A stretch of 64,000 nucleotides of DNA. It comes from Puccinia triticina. Lineage: Eukaryota; Basidiomycota; Pucciniomycetes; Pucciniales; Pucciniaceae. Below, piece by piece: positions 34,655-46,340 of the stretch (its first letter is position 1; the number at the start of each line of letters is the position of its first letter). The position numbers and the translations under genes were made by a program. The DNA lies in NCBI RefSeq assembly GCF_026914185.1, contig NC_070561.1:7254001-7318000 (forward strand), written 5' to 3'. Under the pieces are notes generated by a model. It ran no database searches. It had not been told where the DNA came from and worked only from the letters and a program-made list of their open reading frames with translations.

Positions 34655-36213
34655 TTAGTCTTCATCCTCGTCTTCATCATCCTCGTCTTCATCATCCTCG
34701 TCTTCATCAAACTCGTCCTCGTCAAACTCGTCTTCATCAAACTCGTCCTCGTCTTCATCATCCTCGTCGTCGGAGATGCCAAAAGATCCAAAAAATACAT
34801 GGGACTCGTAATCGTCATCGAGGTGTTCGAGGCCTTCTGCCTCTTCCTGCACAGCTCCAGCGGCTTTATAGAATGCATCGGTCCACTCTTCGTCCCATCT
34901 CTGAGCGTCCTGGATCTTCTGCTGCTCATCTGGTGTACGATGATCAGGGCTTGACAAAAGTGATTCCCAGTACTTGATCAAGACCCCCGAGGACTCGACA
35001 AAGCCGCCCACCAGATTCAGAAACACGTTTTTTATCTGGCGTTCACTGGATGGCCATCCTGTCATCGTATGGACAAAGTCGTCTATGAAATCGCCAGTAT
35101 CCTTGGTATCGCTGAGCAACTCCCTCAACTGAGCCACCTCGATCTGCATCGATCCGCCGATGAAAATCAGTGGCGTACTACTCCTGAGTCGCGAGAACTT
35201 GTTGAAGTATATCCGACATAGCTTGACGACCGGGATCGTGAGTTGACAGAACTTCTCCCCCGTGGGACTCAAGCTGCCGATCAGATCCCGCTCGAGGACC
35301 CGAAGCAGGTAGTCTAACAAATCGTCGATCGCTACGATCAACTCTTCCCATTCTTCCTTGGCCATTTCGATCAAAGGCTTCCCAAGCCATTCTACGATCC
35401 CGTCAATCTCGCCGAGTATCCCCGCAGCGGCTTGATAAACTTCGCGCCATTTCTCGATCATCGAGCGGTCTTGGCCCTTCGACGAAGTTGCAAATCTGAA
35501 CTCAATGAAAAACGATTTGGATGCGTGTAAGAACAATCTGAGTTCGGCGTTGAGGAGGTGTTTAACCATGTGTTTGATCTTGTTGGTACTGAACGGGGTC
35601 AACTCTTGTATACGTGGGTTATCCTCTGCTGGCCCTCTGAGGCTGAGAAATTCATGTTCGCCGGCATAAATGGCGCCTATCACCAGATCGATTTGCTCTA
35701 AAATGTTATCAATCTCTACCAAATGCTCCAGAATTTGATCATACCACGCTCGAAAATCGCCCTGAGTGGCCATCCTGGGGTCCATCGCGAGCGTTAACGA
35801 CCACATCCGCTCCTTCAACCGGGGTAATAAGTTCTGGCGCAGATGGTACGAAGTTTCGTTTCGCGAACGGCCAACATTATCGTCCCTGCTTCGCATCCCT
35901 GTAAACGCGGTCCGGGCACCATGATCCATCAGTCGTTTGAGAAGGTGTTGTATGATCCTTTTTATGAGCTCTAAAAGTTTTCATGAGACAAGAAGCATTC
36001 CGTTTCAGTCATCATCATCTATTTTACGATTTGTACGACTGCTAGAGATATTTAGGATCGGAAAGAGGTAGGTAGTCAACACTCACCCTGGTATTCGTCT
36101 TCCGACTTTCCTCCAGCATTCTTCGCCCGAAAATCACGGACCATTTGCGCCGCAGGATTGATCGTCTCCGGTTCAGCCATCGCGCGTCTCCGTTTCGGCG
36201 CTCGGTTGACCAT
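34655..36213 (-). CDS. 480-aa rust-type protein with acidic C-terminal tail
   Basis: Two exons on the minus strand, 36213-36087 and 35970-34655, join in phase 1 (GTGAGT donor, CTTTTAG acceptor) to 480 codons plus stop. Exon 1 encodes a basic N-terminus (MVNRAPKRRRAMAEPETINP) that resembles a nuclear localisation signal. Exon 2 encodes a mostly helical body (LLPRLKERMWSLTLAMDPRM, WYDQILEHLVEIDNILEQID, WEELIVAIDDLLDYLLRVLE) and ends in about 38 residues that are nearly all Asp and Glu with three FDEDE steps. I know similar helical proteins from rust genomes but no function. Histone-chaperone-like acidic tails are a possible analogy, not evidence. A decayed copy (43400-44552) and an orphan exon 1 (46142-46262) follow downstream on the same strand. 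Confidence 0.83.
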
Positions 36214-37037
36214 TGTAATTTCTTTTGTTGAATTCGTGGTATTTGGTAGGCATCCGTCGGCCCGAGCTCCGACGATGTCTCGGATAAGGCACCCGGCTGG
36301 TGTCACGGGGTCTCTTCCCGGGGTGCCACCACCCGGAGTATGTACGCCTCGGGACGGCTTGCAAACCCCGAAGCCCCGTGGCTTGGGAAGAGGGGAGATG
36401 ATGTCAAGACTCAAGAGTTGATTCTTTTTCTTTTGCACTAAGGTTTTTACATTCAACGATTGAGGTCGAATCCCGCCGGCACTCACCTCTGCGCTACCTT
36501 TGGGCTGGCTGGGCTTTTGGTGCCATTTCTGATTAAGGAAGCACAGTGGCGCTCTCAGCGCAGTAAGCGCAGTAGCGACAAAAATTCCTCAAGATGCCAA
36601 AAACCAAAGGTGTTTTTACCAGAGATTTGGATTGAGTGATCCTGATTAACTAACTAAGTCCTTGTGCAGTTATGCGTGATAGGAGGAAAAACTTGTTCAG
36701 GGGTAGTAAAGCACGTATAGGGCGTTACCGCGCGTTATGGTCATCGATGATCCTCATTGTCTTCAGAGGTGAGGTCTCTTCCAAGACTTGGACAATCTAC
36801 AACATAAGCTGACCGGGAGCGATGCCCAGCCGCCGAGGTTGTCCCTCCCGATCGCCAAAATCAAACGACGCCCGAGTATGAGCGCTGGGAAAATAATGTC
36901 GCCTTGGGTGAGAGAGATGAGCGGGCCGTAGGCATGGCTTCATCAGTGCTTGATGAGCACTATCAAGATGAGCTTGGCCACTCTAATGGTGCAGATCCAG
37001 TGTGTCTTCGAGACACCTTTGCCATTGGTACTACAGC
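36214..37037. other. Divergent intergenic region
   Basis: Upstream space shared by the minus-strand 480-aa gene and the plus-strand 241-aa gene. 36536-36580 holds GCGCAG-type low-complexity sequence. No open frame beyond chance. Confidence 0.45.
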
Positions 37038-37044
37038 TATAAAA
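37038..37044 (+). promoter_or_regulatory. TATA-box candidate for the 241-aa secreted protein
   Basis: TATAAAA, followed by a CT-rich leader of about 400 nt up to the start codon at 37469; the leader may contain an intron ending near TTTGCTAG (about 37180). Confidence 0.4.
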
Positions 37045-37468
37045 TGGATGGCTCTTTGCTTGTCATTTCATTGAACAACATCCTTCGTACATACATTTCT
37101 TCAAGATCTCTGCAGTCAATTACTGTTTTCCCTATCCGTTGTTTACCTTTGCAATACCTTGTTTTTTTGTTTGTTTGCTAGCCATCAACTTGTTCCTTTT
37201 TTGTCCCTTTTTTCGAGCGTGAAGAGATCTTTCAGAAATACGCTCGGCAAACTCTTCAATCTCACTGACTTCGACAGTCTCTGGTGATATAATCAGACCC
37301 GCCTACTCGAAGCTCCCCATTAGCAAGGGCGCTACTACATCATCCGCACTCACTTGTTCGCCATTCCTAACTTTTCTCTTTCTTTTGTTCCCAGCCTATC
37401 GGTTTTTCTGGTACTCCAAGCTGACAAATCATGGTAACCGCATATAACGTAACAGTTACTCGACCACA

Positions 37469-38194
37469 ATGTTGAAGATGAACCTCAGCTTTATGGTTCT
37501 AGTTACCGTTCTCGTCCTCAGCAACAGCATTTCCACCTCGCCACTAAGCCTAGAAATTCGGGCGCCGAATGAAGATCTCCATTTGACAAGCAAGGCACGC
37601 CGGTCCTTTGGCAAGGAGATTCACAGACGCGACGACGAAGGTTACGGGGGGAACAAGGATTCCGGACCCGACTCTGAAGATACCCCTGCAGGACCGGATG
37701 ATCTACCCCCTCAGGGTACTGTTCAAGACGCAACAAGCCAACAGCCAAAACGCGAAGGCTACTCGTCTGGTCCGCCCAATGGCACAGTCCAAGACCCAAC
37801 CAGCCGTACTTCGGGAGATCAGAGCTACCCCCCTGGAAGCAACCCCACCCCTCCAGCTCCTGACCAGCCCGATGACACTGACCAAGACCCGACAGACGGC
37901 GCTCCAGACAAACAAGGCTACTCATCCGGAACCGACGACCAATCTCAACCCGGGGATGACGCTCCTAATGGTACCGTCCAAGATCCAACAAGCCGTTCTC
38001 GGGAAAAGGAAGGTTACTCATCCGGGAACGGAGCCGCCGCCGCCGCCGGAGCCGAGGCCAATAGTGACGTCCCTTTAGATGCCGCCCCAACCCCCGCTGA
38101 TGGTTTTGCTAAGCCTTCCCTCGACGCCAGCGCCGCCGCTAAGGCTCATGCCGCCGCCGGGGTCAATGGCCAAGCAAACGCCCCTTCGCCTTAG
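37469..38194 (+). CDS. Secreted repeat protein with dibasic sites, 241 aa
   Basis: Single-exon frame. Residues 1-24 (MLKMNLSFMVLVTVLVLSNS and on) form a signal peptide. After a basic stretch (KARRSFGKEIHRRDD) the protein is built from imperfect units: (N/Q)GTVQD(P/A)TS at about 82, 104 and 167, and (E/Q)GYSSG or similar at about 57, 96, 149 and 182. NGT at 104 and 167 are N-glycosylation sequons. Dibasic KR or RR, possible Kex2 cleavage sites, precede the units at EGYGG and EGYSSG (HRR-DD, PKR-EGY); the last is REKEGY. The tail is Ala-rich. A secreted, possibly Kex2-processed, repeat protein is the simplest reading; effector or wall roles are both possible. No Cys is present. Confidence 0.8.
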   Translation: MLKMNLSFMVLVTVLVLSNSISTSPLSLEIRAPNEDLHLTSKARRSFGKEIHRRDDEGYGGNKDSGPDSEDTPAGPDDLPPQGTVQDATSQQPKREGYSSGPPNGTVQDPTSRTSGDQSYPPGSNPTPPAPDQPDDTDQDPTDGAPDKQGYSSGTDDQSQPGDDAPNGTVQDPTSRSREKEGYSSGNGAAAAAGAEANSDVPLDAAPTPADGFAKPSLDASAAAKAHAAAGVNGQANAPSP

Positions 38195-40812
38195 GTCTCC
38201 CTAAACATAGCAGATCTTTTCATCTGATTGTGATGTATACATTTTATATAAACTGCTGGCAACTTTTGGCTTGGGCCCGCGTTTCTCGCCTGATGTACAA
38301 ATGCTGCATATAACAATAAACATGTACCTTCCGTGAAACGTGTTATTACAATCCCGATTTGCTTATTAGATTGCTTCATTTTTCGGTAGAGAGGCTCAGT
38401 GGTTTGTCTGTCTAGACTCTAAGTGAATATCGGTCAATATCTTTTAATTTGAAACTATGCCAATATTGGATATTATTGGTGTTTTGCGTTCCTACACAGA
38501 GGGCTGCCTTGATCAAGCTCCTTGAAAGGTTAACTCGGAACTTGACTACGTCCCTCCTGGGCCCGAACTTAACCCAAGTCCAGGAGGGAATTGACTCTCA
38601 TGTGGCATGCCTGGCCCTAAAGACTTGAGCCAAATGCCAGGGAACATGCAAGCCACCCCTATTTCCCCATATACCTCCCTGTAACTCTGCTGCCCCTCCC
38701 ATTTCCACCTCATTCCGCCCATTGACGTCATCAGGCGCATGTGATGAGGCCATTCCACCCACATATCATTGGTTTGATATGATTCCTGGGATCCTTTTTT
38801 CACTAAAACTGGATCCGTAGGAACTAGCGTTGGCTATTTGGCTATGGGTGTGCAGTTTGGATATTGGACTGCTGGGATTTTCAGCATTAGCTTTGTGTAA
38901 ATCTAACTTCAATTTAATTGTGCATTAACTCTAATATAAGCTGGGTGTAGCTGGGTGAAGAAAATCCTCATTGAATTTTCAGGAATTCCCATCAATCTGG
39001 GAACTCAGATTTTTCCAGATTTTGCAGGGGAATCTGGGCTCAATCGTCCCAAGTGTTAGATCTGCCTAGATTTCCCAGCAAAATCTGAGAAAACTGGGTT
39101 TCCAGATAAACAGGAATTCCTCCATTTTGAAAATCCAAGACCCCCCTGCACTGAAAGAAAAATTCATGCAACTGCAAGCAGTTGACATGCAAGCGCGCTG
39201 CCCGGCCGCTGGGGAAGGTTGTGGTGCTACTCAAGCCTTTTTCAAGGCTTGTGTTTACAAAGCTTCAATGCAAAGTCACTGTGCAAGACTGTTGAGTGCT
39301 TAGGTGGAGCTAGAACAAATGCTACACAGAAGTACATATCTTGCATGTAAACTGCTGTCAGTTGCACGAGTTTCTCTTGTAGTGCTGCCATCCTTTTTTG
39401 AAACTCCTTGTTTGATTTCTCAAAAAAGAATTCCAAAAAAACAACATTCTTTCTTTGCTGTTTGCAAAGTAATTTCTGGCTTGCACACACAGGGTTCAGG
39501 AATTCAAGAGAAGGTATCCTCTATTTGGTGACCAAAGTGTGTTTTCCGCTGTGCAAAGTAGTTCCTTAAGATTAATCAGGGAGTCTTGGATTGTTGACTT
39601 GTCAGCCCTCAGCGTCTCAGAAACCCGTGCAAGGGTCTTAAACAAAACATAAACCCCCTTTGAGTTCCACTTCAAGGAGAGTCATCTCTCCCCAAGTCTA
39701 AAAAGACCAGAACTTCTGCTTAAGGTTAGACTCAAGATATTCCTATTGATGGTAATTATGCAGAATTACCTCTACCAAGAAGATTACCCAGGAAGAGAAT
39801 ATTTAGCTCTTGCCTTCAAGAGGACTCCCTTCCTCTATTCTCTTTTACTCATTTTTATTGATACCACTACCAAGCCCAAATACTTTTGTTGTAATCTTTA
39901 CCATAGACCTCCAATGATTCATTTCTCTTACATCTCCGACTTTGACTCTTTCTGTTTAACCATCTCATCTCTATTCTTTTATCTCTCATCATCCGCCTAC
40001 CCCTCTAACTCCCTCACCTGGTAAGATTCCTTTTCTGTTATTTATCTTTGCTTTTAGTTAGCCCATCTCCAGAGACCTTCCAGGTCAAAGTGGCATCTGC
40101 TCTACCAGCCCCCCATGCCACATGGTATGGTTTTTAGTGCCTTTTAATAATGTTGTTTCCTCTGTTCCTGAAGTACCAATTCTTACTTTGCTATTTTAGA
40201 GGTCACCACAGAAGAGGCATCCACCAACACAACTCCCAAAATGTTCTGGAAAACTCCCAAAAGGTCAGCCAAAAAATAATAAAAATAATTTGGTAAATTT
40301 GGGGGGCCACCTTGTCAAGTTCCGCTGGTTTTGGCTGACAACTCCCAAAAAACCTGTGAACCAAAAAGGTTCTGTTGGACGTTGACACCTGGTCAAGAGA
40401 TGGTCCCCCCCAAGTAAACCTACATTTGGGAGTTGTTGGCAAATTTTTGGAAGTTGTTTTTCCCAGCCTCCTGATGTTATGGAATGGGGAGCAAGCAAAT
40501 GTTGGCTTGATGAATGCATAGACCTTGTTGGGCAATTATAGGCATTGTATTTAAAAATGAAAGAAACAGTTGATTTTGAAAAAGAAGTTGATCATGAACA
40601 TTCAAAAACAGTTGAGTTTTTATCCAGATGATGGATGGTTACCAAGAACCGCGGAAAGAGACTGATTTAAGGACACCAGGAGGAAGTACTTTTCTAATAC
40701 AAAATGGCACGTTAGAAGAAGGGCAAGTTGGACTCGGAGGAAGAAAGCAACTCCAGAATGAAAAAAAAATGAATGTGCTGGGTTTTATCGCAGTGATGTT
40801 GTAGCTGCTTGC
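38195..40812. other. Long stretch without recognised gene
   Basis: 38210-38390 is the 3' flank of the 241-aa gene. 38540-38790 and 40200-40550 (ACTCCCAAAA-type words repeated) look like repeat debris. 39000-39240 has several AATCTGGG / CCCAGATT inverted words. 39740-40030 is CT-rich. No convincing coding frame or transposon ends. Confidence 0.4.
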
Positions 40813-41808
40813 TCATTTGCCGTAGTGGTCTATTCTTCTTTTGGACAGACACCATAGCCCAATGAAGTAGTACTATAATTTTTGCACAAATGCCGAGTCA
40901 GATTTGCAATTCTCAAGGGCGGCTTGGGATATCAAGATTCACTTACCTCCGGAATGTCTGATCGCATGACAATTTCATATGTGACAACGTTTTGAACACC
41001 TTTCAAATCAGCAGATTTCATCTGGGTTTTGTCTACCTGTGCGATGTCGCCGACTATATCATGTCGCAGCAGAGAAGTTTGATGTGAGGAATTGAGGTCC
41101 GACATGAATTGGTAATATTCATGGAGTGAAGCGAGAAACATACATGTGAAGGCAGCTAATTTATCGCCACGCAAGTAGACATTTCCAGTGTTTCTTGCAC
41201 GACCGCGGTGATATGCCAAAGTTATAGGGGGTTCCCCTATGCGCATAAACCAGCGATCGGCAGCACCCCCTTTCGGATGGATCTCGTAGCGCAGTGTTTT
41301 TACGGATGTGTTGTATACGTGCTCGAAACCGATTATTGCTTTTTTCTGTGCGGGTTTTTCGAAGGGTTGCATAACAGACAAACGGGCAAAAATTATGGAG
41401 GAAGGTTGGTGGTAGGGTCAGCTCCCAATTTGTGAAATCAAGTTGCAACACATATCATCACTGAGAAATGAGGTATCCTACATCGAGTGTGAATCGCAGG
41501 AGTTGTTTACCGTTTCCGTCGGAAATTATCGTGCTGAAAGCGTCATCCTTGGCTTGGCTGATAAGGTAGAGGACATGGCCAGTCTCAACGCTCAAAACTT
41601 TAACTTTTTTGCCGTGATCAATAGGGAGATCCCGGTCCCAGACCAGATGTATCGTCTGGACTGGGAAAATCTCAGGGCCATGCCCCCACTGCCCCTGAGG
41701 CTCATGGGGGATTATGCCATGGTGGCCGTCAGGATTGGGTAGACTAAAAATGAGCTGAAGATGAATGGCAAATAGTGACAGAAGTGCTAGCAGTGAGGAG
41801 ACAGACAT
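40813..41808 (-). CDS. Predicted secreted protein, 4 exons, 231 aa
   Basis: Minus-strand exons 41808-41482, 41345-41144, 41053-40947 and 40872-40813 join in phase and end in TGA. Residues 1-22 (MSVSSLLALLSLFAIHLQLI) are a clear signal peptide. The body has short beta-like segments (GKKVKVLSVETGHVLYLISQ, DGNGKQLLRFTLD, VKTLRYEIHPKGGAADRWFM). The pattern 'G..VL.I......I.DG.GK.LL.F' recalls LURP-one/tubby-like barrels; this is a resemblance only. Two Asn sequons are not conserved features. The first donor is GTAGGA and the last exon is short, so exons 1-3 are firmer than exon 4. A TATA-like ATATAAAA lies at 42040-42047 on this strand. Confidence 0.68.
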
Positions 41809-43399
41809 AATGCAAAGGCGAAAGTACAGATATGGACAAGGTGTATAATGTCGAAAAGATGGAGATTATGTAACCGTGTAGTCTCCAAAAGAATGACGGA
41901 TGGATTTGTCTATGAACAGTCTCCGGTGTTGATTGGAGGGCGTGTGTAAGGAATTTTAGGAAAGCTATGGACAGTTCTTGATAAGACTTCTATGGACAGG
42001 ATGGGTGATTATGGCTAGGTGGTGGCTGGACCACCCCCATTTTATATCATCAGGCCTGTTGACTGATTTGCTCCATCCGAGCCTGCTGAGATGCCGAGAC
42101 ATGCCCTCCGAAGCCCCAGTTGCAAGTCGCACACAGGGGAGCGGTCGCCCATAGTTTCTTCCGTATTGGGCTGCGAAGTTGCTATTGGGACAACGTTTCG
42201 AAGGGTGTGGAACTTTCTCCTTCTCTGGGACGCCGAGTGAGACGCGCAATGTTTGCCGGAAGATGTCTCAAGCTCTTTCAACGAGCATCGCCTGGTCACC
42301 CTGACCGATTTCAGTACCCATTGTCAAGACTGCACTTTTCCATTTTGCACCTTTCGATTTTCGGGTCGTAACTACTAGTTGGAACTCTTCAAGGGTGGAG
42401 AGGACCCAAGTCAGGAGCTATTGCATAACTGAGAATGAAGACAGCAATTCCACTTCACAGCGGTCGATGGTTTCAAAATGTGCAAATTAGCCTCGCAAGG
42501 CTCCACGGAAGTATTTCGTAAGACTGTTGAGTTTTTTTATCTACGTACTATCAGCTAGAGATAAAAGCACATTTATCCACTCCCAACCCTGAAACAAGTG
42601 TGCTTCCCGCTGCACCTGCGATAAATCAGCGTGCTAAAAAGCTCCTTCGCCGCAAAAGCTGAAGCAACAGCGGGCCAGCCGCTACGCTGCAGAGAAGCAT
42701 AGCGCGCCCAACATCTGCGCTGCGCTTACTCTTGTGAAGCTATTGCAACGTTTGCACTGTTGACCCCTATGCCAGACTATGACCCTTCACAGCCCAAGTG
42801 AGACTGGTGGAATCCACTGAAGGCTTGTGCGTCAAACCACGTTCCGAGGGGCGCTTGAAGTCGAAAATGACAAGCAGGTATGTTTCACTCAGGTCTTTGC
42901 TCCATTTTATCGAGTCATACAATTCCATAATCTTCAACTTGACAGTGGCAGTAACAGCGGAAGGCACATACGGCATATCAGTAGAATTCAAACAACTGCC
43001 TTTTCTATATGCAAAACTAGATTCGCAGATCATCTTAGTTCTCTGTGGAGAAATTGCCAATTGAAGTGTTGGAAAAAATCATACTTGAATGAAATGCTGA
43101 GGGAATCTTGGTTGATCAGAGATAAATTGGTGATATTGGAGTGTATATAAAAGAAATACTATCTTCATTTGATAGCTGCTTTGTTATCCCCACATCAACA
43201 GCAATCCTGTATACCTCAGATGAATTTAAGTAGCAGTTCATCAATTATTTGTCGGTGGATCTTACAGTTGTGACTGGAAGGAGTGGGGACTTCTATAGAA
43301 GCTGTGATTTTATTATATTGGGACATACGAGTAAACATATGGCGATGACTTATGCGGTGAACGGATTTCGGAGATTTCCCCAGCAGAGGTCGCAAACCA
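41809..43399. other. Intergenic region
   Basis: Begins with the promoter side of the 231-aa gene. 42640-42730 is a short GC-rich patch of GCTACGCTG / GCGCTGCGC words. 42780-43150 has moderate open frames on both strands without recognisable domains. No gene is claimed. Confidence 0.4.
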
Positions 43400-44552
43400 A
43401 GTTTTCTTGAGATGAGCTCGTTTGCGATCTCTGTAGCCTCGACGTTTGACCATTGTTGTAACAGCCTCCTCCATGCAATCGTCAATATCCCTGGTGTGGC
43501 TGAGCAAGTCTCTCAACCGAGTCGACTCGAGCTGCATCGATCCTTCGATGAAAAATATTGGCGTACCAGACGTGAATCGCGAGAGTTTGTTGGAGTGTAT
43601 CCGGCACAGCTTGATGACTGGGACCGTATTCTCCCGATCGAGGACGATGTGTAGGTACTTAATTCATCGATCGCTACGATCAGCTCTTCCCATTCTTCCT
43701 TTGCCGCTTCGACCAAAGGCTTCTCAAGCCATTTGATGATCCCACTAATCTCGCCAATTGATACCAGAGCGAGTTCCTGAACTTCGCGTCATTTCTCGAC
43801 CATCGAGAGATCCTTATCCATGGACGAGGTTGCAAATCTGAACCCAATGAAAAACGATTCGGATGCGCGGAAAAACGAGCAGAGTTTAGCGCTAAGGAGG
43901 TTTGCAACCATGCCTTTTGCCTTGTCAGTCCTGAACGGAGTCAAGTCTTGGATGCGTGGGTTATTCTCTTCTGGTGCTCTGCGGATGAGGTGTTGATATT
44001 TGCCGGTTTAGATGGCGCATATCGCCAGATCGATTTGTTCCAAAATTTGGTCGGTATCTACCAAATGCCGCAGAATCCGCTCATACCACGCTCGAAAATT
44101 GTCCTGGGTGTCCGTCCTGCCACTGGGGTCCATCGTGCGCAATAATGACCCCATGGTCTCCTTCAATCGGGGCAATAAGTTCTGGCGCAATTGGTACCGG
44201 ATATGTATCGTTTCGCGAACGGCCAGGTACATGTTTCTCCCCGATTGGCACCTCTGCAAACGCGGCCCGGGCACGATGATTCATCAGTCGTTTGAGAAGC
44301 TGTTGCATTGCCTTTCTTAAGGGTTTCCGTGGTACAATAAACATTCCAGGTCAGTTATCATCAACTAGATTAGTGCTTGTAGGACTGCTAGAGATATGTA
44401 GGATCGGAAAGTATTAGGGAGTCAACACTCACCTTGGTATTCATCTTCCGACTTTCCTCCATCATCCCAAAATCACGGACCATTTTCGCAACAGAATTGG
44501 GCGTCTCTTGTCTAGCCATCGCACGTCTTCGTCTAGTCGCTCGGTTGACCAT
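43400..44552 (-). pseudogene. Decayed copy of the 480-aa gene
   Basis: Exon 1 starts at 44552 (MVNRATRRRRAMARQETPNS) and loses its frame by a small deletion near 44465. Exon 2 follows in pieces: LRKAMQQLLKRLMNHRARAA near 44310, WYERILRHLVDTDQILEQID near 44060, KEEWEELIVAIDELSTY near 43690 and LRDLLSHTRDIDDCMEEAV near 43500. Several frameshifts separate them, and the acidic tail is absent. Order and orientation match the intact gene at 34655-36213, so it is an old duplicate. Confidence 0.85.
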
Positions 44553-45446
44553 CGTTATTTTTTTTTTGGTTGACTCCGAAAAAACCCTCACCAAGAACCG
44601 GATGAGTGCTTGAAAATAACCATCGGCAGCATTGACCATTACACCGCAGCCTTGTTGCCTTCATCGTTTCTTAAAGACATCACCTCTCCGATGTGAGATG
44701 GTTTTGTACATTTTTTATAGCTTCTTTCATTATTTTTTTTGTCCAAATCTCATCACAACAATTTTCAGTCAATCTACTTGCTGAAAAACTCAGATAAATC
44801 GATTGCCGCTGCGTGAAAATAAAACCTTCGTTGAAGCTCATGTGTCCAATCCAATCATCCTCATTCATCCCTTTTCTTCTCAGTTAAATGATAATAAAAC
44901 AATGGCAGAGATGGAAAAATCAGAATAATGATTATGATTGTTCTTTTATCAATTTTTTGAAACTTGGGAGACTGAACTTTGAGATCAACAGTATGTGCAA
45001 TACTAGAAAAGAAGGGGTAACTGCCCAGGTATATATTGCGATTATGGGCTTCCAAAAAAATCTACTTAAGAGGCGAGCAAGTGATCTTGATCCTTGGTGC
45101 TGCCACTTGAAACGAAATATGAACCCCCTTGTGAAACTGATGTTCCCTTATGACCAGGTCTATGGAGTACCAATTGAATGTTTTAAAAGAAGTGGGAGGA
45201 ACGGGTTCATCAGACACAAAAAGTATGAACTCGAATGATTTATAGAACAAGATCAACTAGGGCTCAACTATAACTTCCGCAAGCCCATCTGGTGCTAAAA
45301 TGGACCTCAATCAAAGTGTTGTTTCTCCCGGATGTCAAACCGTTTCCGAGCTGTGATTAACAAATAAAGAAGCCCATGATGTTGTTCCCGGCGGGACAAA
45401 AACAGTGCCACGGAATCGAACGGTTAGGAAGAGACGGCCTCAGCAA
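44553..45446. other. Intergenic region
   Basis: AT-rich. A 116-codon plus-strand frame at 44888-45238 shows no signal peptide or domain and was not accepted as a gene. Confidence 0.4.
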
Positions 45447-45824
45447 TCATTTTCTATTTTTGGACAGAAGACGATTTTGTGGAGAAGGAAACTGAGGAGG
45501 ATGAATAACGACCAAGTAAGTTGTCCGGTTCTCATCATTATCGATTGGCCGGAGATTGATATCGATTGCAAGTGTCTGGCCATCGTCCCCGACGTATTTC
45601 TCGAATTTGACGACCAGCGTGCCCAGTCCGCCGACGCTTCGAATGAGCTTGCCTGCCTTCGGTGCAATCAAGTGTCCGTGGGGCCCCGCTTTGGCTGCAG
45701 CACCCTCCGATTCTCCTTTCGTTGCCGCTAGGTCTGCTTGGTGTGTTACCTTCGTGCCCATAATCGCTTGGAACATCATAAAGACGCCCAGAAGATATCT
45801 TAATTTCCAACACGGAAACCTCAT
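45447..45824 (-). CDS. Small predicted secreted protein, 125 aa
   Basis: Single minus-strand frame. The start MRFPCWKLRYLLGVFMMFQA gives a plausible signal peptide of about 23 residues. The mature part is Ala/Lys/Gly-rich (ATKGESEGAAAKAGPHG), followed by a more regular segment (LGTLVVKFEKYVGDDGQTLA, IDINLRPIDNDEN) and a basic end (RLLSKNRK). There is one cysteine, in the signal peptide. It is small, secreted and unlike anything I recognise, as many rust effector candidates are. Splicing near the 3' end (GT at about 45510) is possible and would change the last 25 residues. Confidence 0.55.
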   Translation of the reverse strand: MRFPCWKLRYLLGVFMMFQAIMGTKVTHQADLAATKGESEGAAAKAGPHGHLIAPKAGKLIRSVGGLGTLVVKFEKYVGDDGQTLAIDINLRPIDNDENRTTYLVVIHPPQFPSPQNRLLSKNRK

Positions 45825-46141
45825 CTTGATTCTTTTAGATGGGCTTTGTTTGGGCGGATAAATCTGAGCTGCAAGTCAAACAAAGCAAGAAGGGATGTCG
45901 GATTAATGGTAAATTTTTAGCCAATTCGAGCCCGCTGTGATCAATCAAATCAGGACAGATGACTTGTTTGCTTACGAAATTTGACCCTCTTGAGTTGAAG
46001 CTTCTCCGCCTAAAATATGTTCTATTTTTTGAGAGGAAATATTAATATGGCTGACTAAACGATTCAAGCAGCTCAGATAATGCAGGCTTGTGCGACTGCT
46101 ACTGCCACAGATGATTAGGAACCGAAGGAAAAAACACTCGC

Positions 46142-46262
46142 CTTGGTATTCATTTTCCGACTTTCCTCCAGCATTCGTCGCCCGAAAATAGCAGACCATG
46201 TGCGCAACAGAATTGACCGTCTCCTGTGCATCCATCGCGTATCTCGCCACTCGGGTGACCAT
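46142..46262 (-). pseudogene. Orphan exon 1 of the 480-aa family
   Basis: An open frame from ATG at 46262 reads MVTRVARYAMDAQETVNSVA, then FRATNAGGKSENEYQ, matching exon 1 of the gene at 34655-36213 over its whole length. The donor is GCGAGT where the intact gene has GTGAGT. No exon 2 follows in the next 2 kb on this strand, so it is a truncated copy. Confidence 0.78.
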
Positions 46263-46340
46263 CCTGATAAGGGGCCGTCCGGACGCGCGGGTGAATCCCG
46301 AGTGAATCTCGCGAGCCCCCGCACAAGTTGAGAATCGAGA

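Noticed and set aside
34550..34954. 134-aa plus-strand frame rich in Val/Ile/Phe
   Set aside because: Antisense of the acidic tail of the 480-aa gene; the repeats of VFIILVFIKLV are complement artefacts.
37608..38078. 156-aa plus-strand frame inside the 241-aa gene
   Set aside because: Shifted frame of the repeat protein; the chosen frame has a signal peptide and coherent repeats.
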